The position numbers and the translations under genes are program-made. 12,210 nt of DNA from Vallitalea maricola (lineage in GTDB: Bacteria > Bacillota > Clostridia > Lachnospirales > Vallitaleaceae): NCBI RefSeq assembly GCF_036985595.1, contig NZ_BTPU01000085.1, positions 1-12,210 on the forward strand, given 5' to 3'. The notes beneath the pieces were generated by a model. That model saw nothing but the letters and a program-made list of their open reading frames with translations, had not been told where the DNA came from and searched no databases. This document shows positions 1 to 7,259 of this stretch, in pieces (within the stretch, counting starts at the first letter, position 1; every line of letters begins with the position of its first letter).

Positions 1-147
1 TGACCTATACAATAAACTATTTTCAAAATAATGTAGCATCACTGAATAGTATTATTCATTAACGCAATAACCTTTGTAACAACCAGTGTAGATTTTATAG
101 GCTAAAGTCACATTTCTTAACTGGCTTAAAAGTGGTAAATATAGAGA

Positions 148-252
148 AAATCATATATAGTGATAAGAACGATTTTTACAGCTTGTTGTCATTCCTTTAA
201 AACAGATAAGGACAACAAATGTAACGAGAGTAATTATCACTATATATGATTT
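148..252. repeat. 105-nt imperfect palindrome with perfect 19-bp arms
   Basis: The arms 148-166 and 234-252 are perfect reverse complements over 19 bp. Inside is a symmetric 9/9-nt internal loop, then a 5-bp stem (176-180 with 220-224) and an 8-bp stem (183-190 with 211-218), closing on a 20-nt loop. If transcribed, it would form a rod-like hairpin on either strand. It lies about 48 nt before a plus-strand terminator. It could be a structured small RNA, a 3'-UTR stabiliser or a MITE-like mobile palindrome. No clear target-site duplication is visible at its borders. Confidence 0.7.
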
Positions 253-300
253 CAATATACGACCGTTGTCTGTTTTTTCTTAAATACTTTGTCGACAGTC

Positions 301-327
301 TAGGAGCTTCATACAGCTCCTATTTTT
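301..327 (+). terminator. Intrinsic terminator, plus direction
   Basis: An 8-bp perfect stem (TAGGAGCT at 301-308 with AGCTCCTA at 315-322) closes a 6-nt loop and is followed directly by TTTTT (323-327) and further AT-rich sequence. The T run lies only on the plus-strand 3' side; in the minus direction the hairpin is followed by GACTGTCGAC with no U run. It therefore ends a plus-strand transcript arriving from the left, not the deacetylase mRNA, although the hairpin could still protect that mRNA's 3' end. Confidence 0.75.
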
Positions 328-347
328 ATATTATATAATTATTTCAT

Positions 348-1451
348 TTATTCTATTTCATACAGATTACCAAATCTGTAACCTTGCTCTTTTAAAGTTT
401 TAATGATATCATCAAGTGCTTCCGTATTAGATGATGATACAGCATGTAATAATGAAATCATACCTGGATGAGCATTATTAATTACGTGATTGTAAGCATA
501 TTCTTTACCCTTTTGGTTATTTGTATCCCAATCGGCATAAGCCATACTCCAAAAAATTGTCTTATATCCTAACTCCCTAGTTAAGTATATAGATCTTTCA
601 CTATATGCTCCTTCTGGTGGTCTGAAGAAAGTATCCATCTTGTATCCAGTCATTTCTTCAAAATATCTTGCTGTTTCTTCTATCTCATACTTAATTTCAT
701 CATCTGTCAATTCATACATTCTTTTATGATGCACAGTATGATTTCCAACTATATGACCTTCATCTTTCATTCTTTTTGCCAGTTCTGCATTATTCTCAAT
801 GAAAGGCTTTGTAACAAAAAAAGTTGCTTTTACGTCATTAGCCTTTAGTGTATCGAGTATGGTAGGTGTATAACCATTTTCATAACCTTCATCAAATGTC
901 AGGTAGATAACTTTTTCATCTGTATTTACAATATAGTAACCGCCATATTGTTCAATATCGAACTTGTTATATCCAATTACCTTTTCATGTTCTTTATTTC
1001 TTTTGAAACTCCAACTATATCCTTTATTTGATAAAGTAGACGCATCAACATTCATATCAAAGTTATCTTCAGTACCACTTCCTTGAGGTGTTTCCTGATT
1101 TTTTTCTTTGATATCTTCTTGGTCAGAAGAATTTTCTTCATCTATGTCTTTTTCTTCATCTGCCACCTTTGGTTCTTCTGTCTCTGACTTTTCTTCTGGT
1201 TCTGGTTTTACTTCTTTTTCTGGGTGAATTTCGGATTCAGTATTAGTTTCATCTAATTCATTATCAGCTTTTCCCTTATTATCATTTTCTTCCTTAGCAA
1301 TAGTATTGTTCTGAGTATCATCTTTAGCAGTAGTATCTGGTTTAACAGCACCTTTTCCTACTGTAAGACCTAAGTATACTGCTCCTATAACCAAAACAAA
1401 TATAGCTAGTGCTTTTAATGTTTTTGTGTCTTTTTTCTTCTTCTTTGCCAT
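348..1451 (-). CDS. PdaA-like polysaccharide deacetylase, membrane-anchored
   Basis: This 367-residue protein has a lysine-rich N terminus, one membrane segment (about residues 12-32) and a long acidic, low-complexity linker (about 35-130). Residues from about 138 to the end form a NodB-type deacetylase domain. The stretch SNKGYSWSFKRN (141-152) and the overall pattern closely resemble Bacillus PdaA, which de-N-acetylates muramic acid during muramic delta-lactam synthesis in spore cortex. Visible catalytic motifs are TFDEGYENGY (185-194, metal Asp187), His238/His242, RPPEG (277-281), DW (307-308) and LLHA (334-337). The second acidic position of motif 1 is Glu where NodB enzymes usually have Asp and Bacillus PdaA has Asn. 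GGGAG stands 7 nt before the ATG. The gene follows accA by 180 nt on the same strand, probably as a separate unit. The family is certain; the cortex role is inferred, and a vegetative wall role is possible because of the linker. Confidence 0.88.
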   Translation of the reverse strand: MAKKKKKDTKTLKALAIFVLVIGAVYLGLTVGKGAVKPDTTAKDDTQNNTIAKEENDNKGKADNELDETNTESEIHPEKEVKPEPEEKSETEEPKVADEEKDIDEENSSDQEDIKEKNQETPQGSGTEDNFDMNVDASTLSNKGYSWSFKRNKEHEKVIGYNKFDIEQYGGYYIVNTDEKVIYLTFDEGYENGYTPTILDTLKANDVKATFFVTKPFIENNAELAKRMKDEGHIVGNHTVHHKRMYELTDDEIKYEIEETARYFEEMTGYKMDTFFRPPEGAYSERSIYLTRELGYKTIFWSMAYADWDTNNQKGKEYAYNHVINNAHPGMISLLHAVSSSNTEALDDIIKTLKEQGYRFGNLYEIE

Positions 1452-1500
1452 TATTATTCTCCCTTCAACGTTACCATATTCACCCTATTATAAAGCAAGA
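1452..1500 (-). promoter_or_regulatory. Possible promoter region of the deacetylase gene
   Basis: On the minus strand, TATAAT occurs at 1492-1487, 35 nt before the start codon, followed by the GGGAG ribosome binding site. No good TTGACA-like box lies 16-18 nt upstream of it, since that position falls inside a hairpin. I also found no clean sigma-G or sigma-E match. This is a candidate -10 only. A second TATAAT at 1558-1553 likewise lacks a -35 partner. Confidence 0.3.
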
Positions 1501-1548
1501 CAAGAAATTCTAATTAGATTATGATTATACCTAATTAGAAATTTCTTG
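1501..1548 (-). terminator. Long AT-rich hairpin after accA, candidate terminator
   Basis: Arms 1501-1517 and 1531-1548 pair over 17 bp with one bulged base and close a 13-nt loop. In the minus direction the hairpin is followed by TCTTGCTTTATA, which is only partly U-rich. It lies 84 nt after the accA stop and before the deacetylase gene, so it is the best candidate for the end of the fatty acid operon. The tail is weak, so readthrough or a purely protective role is possible. Confidence 0.45.
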
Positions 1549-1631
1549 CCTATATTATACTCTTTTTTATGACATAAATCTAGATAATTATTTCCTATAT
1601 TCATCTATATTTCATCATATTATTTTACTAT

Positions 1632-2420
1632 TTATTGTTTAATTTGTTTTCTATATCTGTTATATCTATTTTCAATCAATATCTCTTCATCTAGCCCTTT
1701 TAATAATTCTAGCTCTTTGATGAAACTATCTTTTAGCTCTACACTTATTTGGTGAAAACTGTTATGTGCTCCTCCATCAGGTTCTTCAATAATCTTCTCA
1801 ATGATACCCAATTCCAATAGATCTTCAGCAGTTATTTTCATTACTTCAGCTGCTTCTTTGGCTCTTTTACTGTCTTTCCATAGAATACTAGCAAATCCCT
1901 CTGGTGACAGTATTGAATATATGGAGTTCTCCAACATCCAAACCCTGTCTGATACTGCTAAAGCTAGAGCTCCACCACTACTTCCTTCACCTATTACAAC
2001 TGATATGATAGGAACTTTCAGTCTAGCCATTTCAAATAGATTCCTTGCAATAGCTTCACCCTGACCTCTTTCTTCTGCTCCTAATCCGCAATACGCTCCA
2101 GGCGTATCTACAAAACATATTATTGGTCTATTGAACTTTTCTGCTTGTTTCATTAGCCTAAGTGCTTTTCTATATCCTTCTGGATGGGGCATCCCGAAAT
2201 TTCTATCTATATTTTCTTTTGTTGAACGTCCTTTTTGCTGGCCGATAACCGTTACTGGTATTCCTTCAAGCAAACCTATTCCGCCTATTATAGCTTTATC
2301 ATCACTATATAATCTATCTCCATGAAGTTCTATAAAATCATCAAAAATAAGCCTGATATAATCTTCTGATGTAGGTCTTTCTGCCATTCTAGCTATACTA
2401 ACTTTTTCCCATGGGTTCAT
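1632..2420 (-). CDS. accA: Acetyl-CoA carboxylase carboxyltransferase subunit alpha
   Basis: AccA pairs with AccD to form the carboxyltransferase that moves CO2 from carboxybiotin on AccB to acetyl-CoA, giving malonyl-CoA in the cytoplasm. At 262 residues it is close to the short streptococcal form; the E. coli protein is about 319. Diagnostic stretches are the HGDR region (33-36), KGRSTKENIDRNFGMPHPEG (63-82), FVDTPGAYCGLGAEERGQ (103-120) and the oxyanion glycine motif GEGSSGG (144-150), followed by LENSIYSILSPEGFASILWK (163-182). GAGGTG lies 8 nt before the ATG. It is the last gene of the cluster, 85 nt after accD. Nothing looks truncated. Confidence 0.96.
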   Translation of the reverse strand: MNPWEKVSIARMAERPTSEDYIRLIFDDFIELHGDRLYSDDKAIIGGIGLLEGIPVTVIGQQKGRSTKENIDRNFGMPHPEGYRKALRLMKQAEKFNRPIICFVDTPGAYCGLGAEERGQGEAIARNLFEMARLKVPIISVVIGEGSSGGALALAVSDRVWMLENSIYSILSPEGFASILWKDSKRAKEAAEVMKITAEDLLELGIIEKIIEEPDGGAHNSFHQISVELKDSFIKELELLKGLDEEILIENRYNRYRKQIKQ

Positions 2421-2505
2421 ATAATAAACACCTCTTCAAATATAATTTTAATTAATAACTACCAAAATTTTAAAACTTTCTCATATGAATTAGCTAGAAT
2501 AAACG

Positions 2506-3378
2506 TTAGTTCTGATGAAACTCTAGCAATTTGAATAATGTATTTTTCATGTCTTTTCTTTCTACAATCATATCTATATATCCATGCTCTAGTAAGAATT
2601 CAGCTTTTTGAAATCCTTCTGGTAGTTTTTGATTTATAGTCTGTTCTATTACCCTTGCCCCAGCAAATCCTATCAATGTTCCAGGTTCAGCTAGAATTAT
2701 ATCTCCAAGCATAGCAAAACTAGCTGTAACTCCACCAGTAGTTGGGTCTGTAAGTACAGTTATATATAATAGTCCCGCTTCACTATGTTTAGCTAATGCT
2801 GAAGATGTCTTAGCCATCTGCATAAGGGATACTATTCCTTCCTGCATCCTAGCTCCACCAGAAGCTGTAAATATAATAATCGGTAATTTCTTATTCGTAG
2901 CATGTTCAATGGCTCTGGTTACTTTCTCACCTACAGCTTCTCCCATACTTCCCATCATAAACCTGCTGTCCATAACTGCTATAACAACTTTTATTCCATT
3001 TATTTTACCTTCTCCTGTTACAACTGCTTCTTTTATACCTGTTTTCTTTTGTAATGAAGATATCTTCTCTAGATAATCAGGAAAATCCAGAACATTTTTG
3101 GTTTCCATATTAGTGTTAAGTTCTTTGAAAGAACCAGAATCGATAATCTGTGATATCCTTGATTCACTATCCATTCTGAAATGTTTATGACATTTGATAC
3201 ATATTTGATCTTTTGCTTCAAAGTCATCTCTGTAAATTATCTCTCCACAATTATTACATTTAATCCATTTACCAGTAGGTACTGATGGATCACTCATATC
3301 GTTATACTTTTCTTTTCCGTTTACAGCTGTCTTTATAGGTAATTTAATGTATTTTTTCTTTTTAAATAATTCTTTCAT
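2506..3378 (-). CDS. accD: Acetyl-CoA carboxylase carboxyltransferase subunit beta
   Basis: AccD is the beta partner of AccA in the carboxyltransferase. The 290-residue protein has the expected N-terminal four-cysteine zinc ribbon (Cys41, Cys44, Cys60, Cys63; C-x2-C-x15-C-x2-C). In E. coli this domain also binds nucleic acid. The crotonase-like domain follows, with MMGSMGEAVGEK (141-152), TASGGARMQEG (171-181) and DPTTGGVTASFAMLGD (211-226). The basic start MKELFKKKKYIK is common in firmicute AccD. AAGGGG lies 7 nt before the ATG. Unlike the rest of the cluster, it is separated from the gene before it (accC) by 231 nt with two dyad structures, so accDA may be expressed at a different level or from its own promoter. 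Confidence 0.96.
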   Translation of the reverse strand: MKELFKKKKYIKLPIKTAVNGKEKYNDMSDPSVPTGKWIKCNNCGEIIYRDDFEAKDQICIKCHKHFRMDSESRISQIIDSGSFKELNTNMETKNVLDFPDYLEKISSLQKKTGIKEAVVTGEGKINGIKVVIAVMDSRFMMGSMGEAVGEKVTRAIEHATNKKLPIIIFTASGGARMQEGIVSLMQMAKTSSALAKHSEAGLLYITVLTDPTTGGVTASFAMLGDIILAEPGTLIGFAGARVIEQTINQKLPEGFQKAEFLLEHGYIDMIVERKDMKNTLFKLLEFHQN

Positions 3379-3428
3379 ACATATACCCCTTTAATGGTTT
3401 ATTTGGTTGTACTATCATTGTCTTTTAT

Positions 3429-3533
3429 ATACTAATAAATAGTAAAAGGTAATATTGAACCTAGGGAAATGGCAAACTTACTTTTATAAATAGCATATAA
3501 GTAGGCAATATTACCCTTTACTATTCTTAGTAT
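3429..3533. repeat. 105-nt long-stem palindromic element between accC and accD
   Basis: Arms 3429-3457 and 3506-3533 are reverse complements over about 28 bp, with one single-base gap and two substitutions. Past a 2-nt bulge, CCTA (3460-3463) pairs with TAGG (3502-3505), and the inner part holds a further small dyad around 3479-3502. Read as RNA it would form one long stem with an inner hairpin. It could be a MITE or REP-like palindrome inserted in the operon, or an RNase III/processing or attenuation element. It has no sequence similarity by eye to the 148-252 block despite the equal length. Confidence 0.65.
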
Positions 3534-3568
3534 CTATTAAAATTGGCATTGGGTACTTATATATCTTA

Positions 3569-3601
3569 ATAAGGTTATTCTCTTATGAAGAATAACCTTA
3601 T
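3569..3601 (-). terminator. Perfect 13-bp hairpin just after accC, possible attenuator
   Basis: Arms 3569-3581 and 3589-3601 are perfect reverse complements around a 7-nt loop. The hairpin begins 8 nt after the accC stop codon in the minus direction. The following sequence, TTAAGATATATAAG, is not a proper U run, so it is a weak terminator at best. It more likely acts as a partial terminator or 3'-end stabiliser for the fabH-to-accC message. Confidence 0.5.
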
Positions 3602-3609
3602 CAAGTGAT

Positions 3610-4953
3610 CTATTTCTCCATTAATTTTTCTATAAAAGAAGTAGTGTAATTTCCTTTTATAAAACTCTCATTATTTATTAAGTCATATTGAAAATCTATG
3701 TTAGTGTCTATTCCCTCAACAATAAATTCACCAATAGCACTGTTTAATTTCTTTATGGCACTTTTTCTGTCTTTATCATAAACAATCAATTTTGCTATCA
3801 TTGAATCATATGTAGGAGGTATTTTATAACCGCAATAAATGGCACTGTCTACTCTAATATCTTTTCCACTAGGCATATGTAGAAAACTAATATCTCCAGG
3901 AGACGGTCTAAATCCCTTACTAGGATTTTCTGCATTGATTCTACATTCAATTGCATGCCCTTTTATCTTGACATCCTTTTGGGTATAATTTAATTTTTCT
4001 CCATCAGCTATCCTTATCTGTTCCTTTATCAAATCTATACCTGTAACCATTTCTGTAACTGGATGTTCTACTTGAATTCTTGTATTCATTTCTATGAAAT
4101 AGAACTCTCCACTATCACTTAATAAAAATTCTACAGTACCAGCATTTTTGTAATTGATTGCCTTAGCTGCTTTAACTGCTGCTTTACCCATTCTTTTTCT
4201 AAGCTCATCGTCAATAGCTGCAGAAGGTGATTCTTCTAAAACTTTCTGATGTCTTCTCTGCATGGAGCAATCTCTTTCACCTAGATGTACTGTATTACCA
4301 TAATTATCAGCTAATATTTGGAATTCAATGTGTCTAGGATTAGTTACATATTTTTCCAAATACATAGTGTCATCACCAAATGCACTTTTTGCTTCTGCAC
4401 TAGCAGTTTTATAGGAGTTAACTAGTTCTTCTCTACTACCTGCAATACGCATACCTCTTCCACCACCGCCGGCGGATGCTTTGATAATGACAGGGTAGCC
4501 TATACTATCTGCTAATTCTATTGCTTCTTCAATACCATCTAAAGCACCTTCTGAACCAGGTACAACTGGTATATTATTTTCAATCATTGTTTCTCTAGCT
4601 TTTGATTTATTACCCATTCTGTCCATCATATCACCTGTTGGACCTATGAATGTAATGTTGCATTCTTCACATACCTTAGCAAATTTACTATTCTCGGACA
4701 AGAATCCAAAGCCAGGGTGTATTGCATTAGCACCTGTAACAATCGCTGCACTAATTATCCTTTTAATATCTAGATAACTATCTTTGGCTGGTGCAGGTCC
4801 AATACATATAGCCTCATCTGCCAATTGTGTATGAAGAGCTTCTTTATCAATATCAGAATATACTGCTACTGTCTGTATATTCATTTCTCGACAAGCTCTA
4901 ATAATTCTTACAGCAATTTCTCCTCTATTAGCAATCAGAATCTTATTAAACAT
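3610..4953 (-). CDS. accC: Acetyl-CoA carboxylase, biotin carboxylase subunit
   Basis: AccC is the ATP-grasp enzyme that carboxylates the biotin on AccB using bicarbonate. Its 447 residues match the family norm. The N-terminal domain starts with KILIANRGEIAVRIIRACRE (4-23). The IHPGFGFLSEN stretch (79-89), Lys116, the ATP-lid glycine loop SAGGGGRGMRIA (160-171), MQRRHQKVLEESP (231-243) and the catalytic EMNTRIQVEHPVTE (288-301) are all present. GAGGTG stands shortly before the ATG. It lies 33 nt after fabZ. A single-subunit biotin carboxylase beside accB, fabZ and accD fits acetyl-CoA carboxylase, not pyruvate or propionyl-CoA carboxylase. Confidence 0.96.
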   Translation of the reverse strand: MFNKILIANRGEIAVRIIRACREMNIQTVAVYSDIDKEALHTQLADEAICIGPAPAKDSYLDIKRIISAAIVTGANAIHPGFGFLSENSKFAKVCEECNITFIGPTGDMMDRMGNKSKARETMIENNIPVVPGSEGALDGIEEAIELADSIGYPVIIKASAGGGGRGMRIAGSREELVNSYKTASAEAKSAFGDDTMYLEKYVTNPRHIEFQILADNYGNTVHLGERDCSMQRRHQKVLEESPSAAIDDELRKRMGKAAVKAAKAINYKNAGTVEFLLSDSGEFYFIEMNTRIQVEHPVTEMVTGIDLIKEQIRIADGEKLNYTQKDVKIKGHAIECRINAENPSKGFRPSPGDISFLHMPSGKDIRVDSAIYCGYKIPPTYDSMIAKLIVYDKDRKSAIKKLNSAIGEFIVEGIDTNIDFQYDLINNESFIKGNYTTSFIEKLMEK

Positions 4954-4986
4954 AATTCACCTCTACTTCTACTAACTTTTTATTAA

Positions 4987-5409
4987 CTATTTAGCAATAA
5001 AAGTTAATTCTCCAGTAACAGCTATTTCACCATCAACAGATGCCACTACTTTTCCTACTCCTACTGGACCTTTTTGTTTTATGATATCTATTTCCAAATC
5101 CAATCTATCTCCAGGTACAACTTTTCGTCTTATTTTAGTTTTATTTATACCGCCAAAATATGCTGTTTTACCTTTATATTCTTCTAAACTAAGCATAGTA
5201 ACTGCTCCCACTTGGGCAAGAGCTTCAACAATAAGTACTCCTGGCATTACTGGTTCTTCTGGAAAATGCCCAGCGAAAAAATAATCATTCATTGTGACAT
5301 TTTTATAACCTTTTGCACTTTTACCTGGTTCTATTTCTGTTATTCTGTCAACTAGTAAAAATGGGTACCTATGTGGGATAATTTTTTGAATTTCTACAGC
5401 ATCTAACAT
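4987..5409 (-). CDS. fabZ: 3-hydroxyacyl-ACP dehydratase FabZ
   Basis: FabZ removes water from 3-hydroxyacyl-ACP to give trans-2-enoyl-ACP. The 140-residue single hot-dog domain is of normal length. The start IQKIIPHRYPFLLVDRI (7-23) is typical, and the catalytic pair is His48 in GHFPEEPVMPGV (47-58) and Glu62 in VEALAQVG (61-68). AAAGGA precedes the ATG by about 10 nt. The gene sits between accB and accC, as in streptococci. No fabM/fabN-type isomerase is visible in the window, so whether this FabZ helps make unsaturated chains cannot be told from sequence. Confidence 0.96.
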   Translation of the reverse strand: MLDAVEIQKIIPHRYPFLLVDRITEIEPGKSAKGYKNVTMNDYFFAGHFPEEPVMPGVLIVEALAQVGAVTMLSLEEYKGKTAYFGGINKTKIRRKVVPGDRLDLEIDIIKQKGPVGVGKVVASVDGEIAVTGELTFIAK

Positions 5410-5477
5410 AACAATCTATTCCTTTCCTATTAACTTTTAAAAAGTCATAAATGCCTTCGACACAAGTAATAAATTAT

Positions 5478-5948
5478 CTATGGTCTAATTTTGAACAGAG
5501 GCTGATTATATTCTACGATCTCTTCATTTTCTACCAATATATCTACAACCTCACCTGAAACCTCAGCTTCTATGTCATTCATTAATTTCATAGCTTCTAT
5601 TATACATAGAGTCTTACCTTTTGATACTTTATCTCCTACTTTAACGTAATCATCTTCATCTGGACTTGGAGCACTATAAAATGTTCCTACTATAGGTGAT
5701 TTGATTGTTACTGTATTTTCATCTTCTATGTCTACTTTTTGGTTGTTATTTTCTTGTACAGTCTCTTTATTAACGTTAACAGTCTGACTTGTATTTGGTT
5801 TTTGTATATAAGGTTCTGAGTTTGATGTCATTAACACTTCTTTTTCTTTTCTTATGGATATCTTACAGCCATCTTTCTCAATATCTACACGTGTTAACCC
5901 TTTTTCACTTACTAGATTTATAAGCTCTTTTATATTTTCAAATTTCAA
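5478..5948 (-). CDS. accB: Biotin carboxyl carrier protein of acetyl-CoA carboxylase
   Basis: AccB carries the biotin that shuttles CO2 between AccC and AccD/AccA. The 156-residue protein has an N-terminal AccB-type helix region (residues 1-35), a flexible Asn/Gln/Thr-rich linker (about 38-78), and a C-terminal biotinyl domain (about 80-156). The domain includes SPIVGTFYSAPSPDE (84-98) and the biotinylation motif EAMKLM, with Lys121 as the acceptor. The start is an unusual TTG: the upstream frame has a stop two codons earlier, the next Met is residue 40, and AAGGAAG lies about 11 nt upstream. It lies 45 nt after fabF. Confidence 0.94.
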   Translation of the reverse strand: MKFENIKELINLVSEKGLTRVDIEKDGCKISIRKEKEVLMTSNSEPYIQKPNTSQTVNVNKETVQENNNQKVDIEDENTVTIKSPIVGTFYSAPSPDEDDYVKVGDKVSKGKTLCIIEAMKLMNDIEAEVSGEVVDILVENEEIVEYNQPLFKIRP

Positions 5949-5993
5949 AAATCATCACTTCCTTACTCTATTATTTAAAATCATCGGTGCGGT

Positions 5994-7232
5994 TTATTCC
6001 TCATATTTACTTATTATTAATGATGCATTGTGTCCACCAAAACCAAGAGAATTAGAAAGAACATATTTTACATCTAGATTTCTTCCCTTTACTGGAATAT
6101 AATCTAAGTCACATTCTTCATCTGGTGTTGTATACCCCACTGTTGGATGTACAAAACCATCTAATATTGTTTTTACACATGCAACAATCTCTACTGCTCC
6201 AGCCGCTCCCAGTAAATGTCCTATCATTGATTTAGTTGAACTGATAGGAACTTTATAAGCATACTGGTCAAAAACTGTTTTGATAGCAGCTGTTTCTAGT
6301 TTGTCATTATATTCAGTACTTGTTCCATGGGCATTAATATAAGATACATCTTCTGGTTTGATGTCTGCATCTTTTATCGCTAATTTCATAGCTCTTGCAG
6401 CACCTTCTCCGCCAGGTGCTGGTGCAGTAATATGATAAGCATCACAAGCAGTTCCATATCCTTTTACTTCAGCTAATATCTTAGCACCTCTAGCCTTGGC
6501 ATGTTCTAATTCCTCTAGAATTACAATCCCTGATCCTTCTCCCATAACAAAGCCATCTCTATTTTTATCAAATGGTCTTGATGCTTTTGTAGGATCTTCA
6601 CTGCTGCTTAAAGCTTGAAGAGCTGTAAATCCTGAAACTCCAAGAGGTACTATACAACTTTCAGTTCCACCTGCAACCATAACATCTGCATCCCCATATT
6701 GTATTGTTCTAAAAGCATCTCCTATAGTATTAGTACTCGTAGCACATGCTGTAACTACATTGGTACATACTCCTTTTAATCCAAATTGAATAGCGATATT
6801 ACCTGCTGCCATATTAGTAATTACTTTTGGTATGAACATAGGAGAAACTTTGTTAGGTCCTTTGGCTAATAATTTTTGTGCTTCTTTTTCAATTGAACCT
6901 AATCCGCCAACACCTGTTCCTACGATAACACCTATTCTTTCAACATCTTCCTTCTCTAAGTCAAGACCTGAATCATCTATTGCTTCTTTAGCTGCTGCTA
7001 TAGAGAATTGAGTAAATCTATCCATTCTCTTAGCTTTTTTTCTTTCTATATATTCTTTTGCTTCAAAATTTTTTACTTCAGCTACTATTTTTGCTCTATA
7101 TTCACTTGAATCAAATGAAGTAATCTCTCCAAATCCAATTTTTCCTGTTTTTAGGTTATTCCAATATTCATCTACATTATTTCCAACAGGTGTAATAACA
7201 CCTAATCCAGTTATGACAACTCTTCTCTTCAT
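5994..7232 (-). CDS. fabF: 3-oxoacyl-ACP synthase II (FabF)
   Basis: FabF is the elongating condensing enzyme, joining malonyl-ACP to the growing acyl-ACP. Its 412 residues and thiolase fold match the family. The start RVVITGLGVITPVGN (4-18) is typical. The Cys-His-His triad is Cys163 in TACATS (161-166), His302 in NAHGTST (300-306) and His339 in SMIGHLLGAAG (335-345), with Lys334 nearby. The late GFGGHNASLI motif is also present. An AGGAAGG-type site lies about 11 nt before the ATG. It is 27 nt after fabG. It is the only KAS I/II-type enzyme in the window, so it probably does all elongation unless another copy lies elsewhere. Confidence 0.96.
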   Translation of the reverse strand: MKRRVVITGLGVITPVGNNVDEYWNNLKTGKIGFGEITSFDSSEYRAKIVAEVKNFEAKEYIERKKAKRMDRFTQFSIAAAKEAIDDSGLDLEKEDVERIGVIVGTGVGGLGSIEKEAQKLLAKGPNKVSPMFIPKVITNMAAGNIAIQFGLKGVCTNVVTACATSTNTIGDAFRTIQYGDADVMVAGGTESCIVPLGVSGFTALQALSSSEDPTKASRPFDKNRDGFVMGEGSGIVILEELEHAKARGAKILAEVKGYGTACDAYHITAPAPGGEGAARAMKLAIKDADIKPEDVSYINAHGTSTEYNDKLETAAIKTVFDQYAYKVPISSTKSMIGHLLGAAGAVEIVACVKTILDGFVHPTVGYTTPDEECDLDYIPVKGRNLDVKYVLSNSLGFGGHNASLIISKYEE

Positions 7233-7259
7233 GCTAATGCTAACCTTCCTTTCATGTAA

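Larger units (their letters stand above)
1..347. other. Gene-free left edge with strong dyad symmetry
   Basis: No convincing coding region is seen on either strand. In plus frame 3, codons are open from position 3 to a TAA at 60-62; this could be the tail of a gene entering from the left, but 19 codons give no recognisable motif. The rest holds a 105-nt inverted-repeat block (148-252) and an intrinsic terminator that works in the plus direction (301-327). Together these suggest that a plus-strand transcript, either a 3' untranslated region or a small RNA, ends here and faces the minus-strand deacetylase gene. No tRNA, rRNA or known riboswitch is recognised. Confidence 0.5.

Noticed and set aside
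3..62. Possible C-terminal tail of a plus-strand gene entering from the left
   Set aside because: Only 19 open codons in an AT-rich stretch, no recognisable motif, and the beginning is outside the window.
148..252. 6S RNA or known riboswitch
   Set aside because: The rod-like fold is suggestive, but the length and internal loop do not match 6S RNA and no riboswitch core was recognised.
148..3533. The two 105-nt dyad elements (148-252 and 3429-3533) as copies of one repeat family
   Set aside because: They have equal length by count but no shared arm or loop sequence by eye, so the match in size may be chance.
5437..5446. Small AACTTTTAAAAAGT dyad between fabZ and accB as a terminator
   Set aside because: Too short, all A/T except the ends, and without a following U run in the minus direction.
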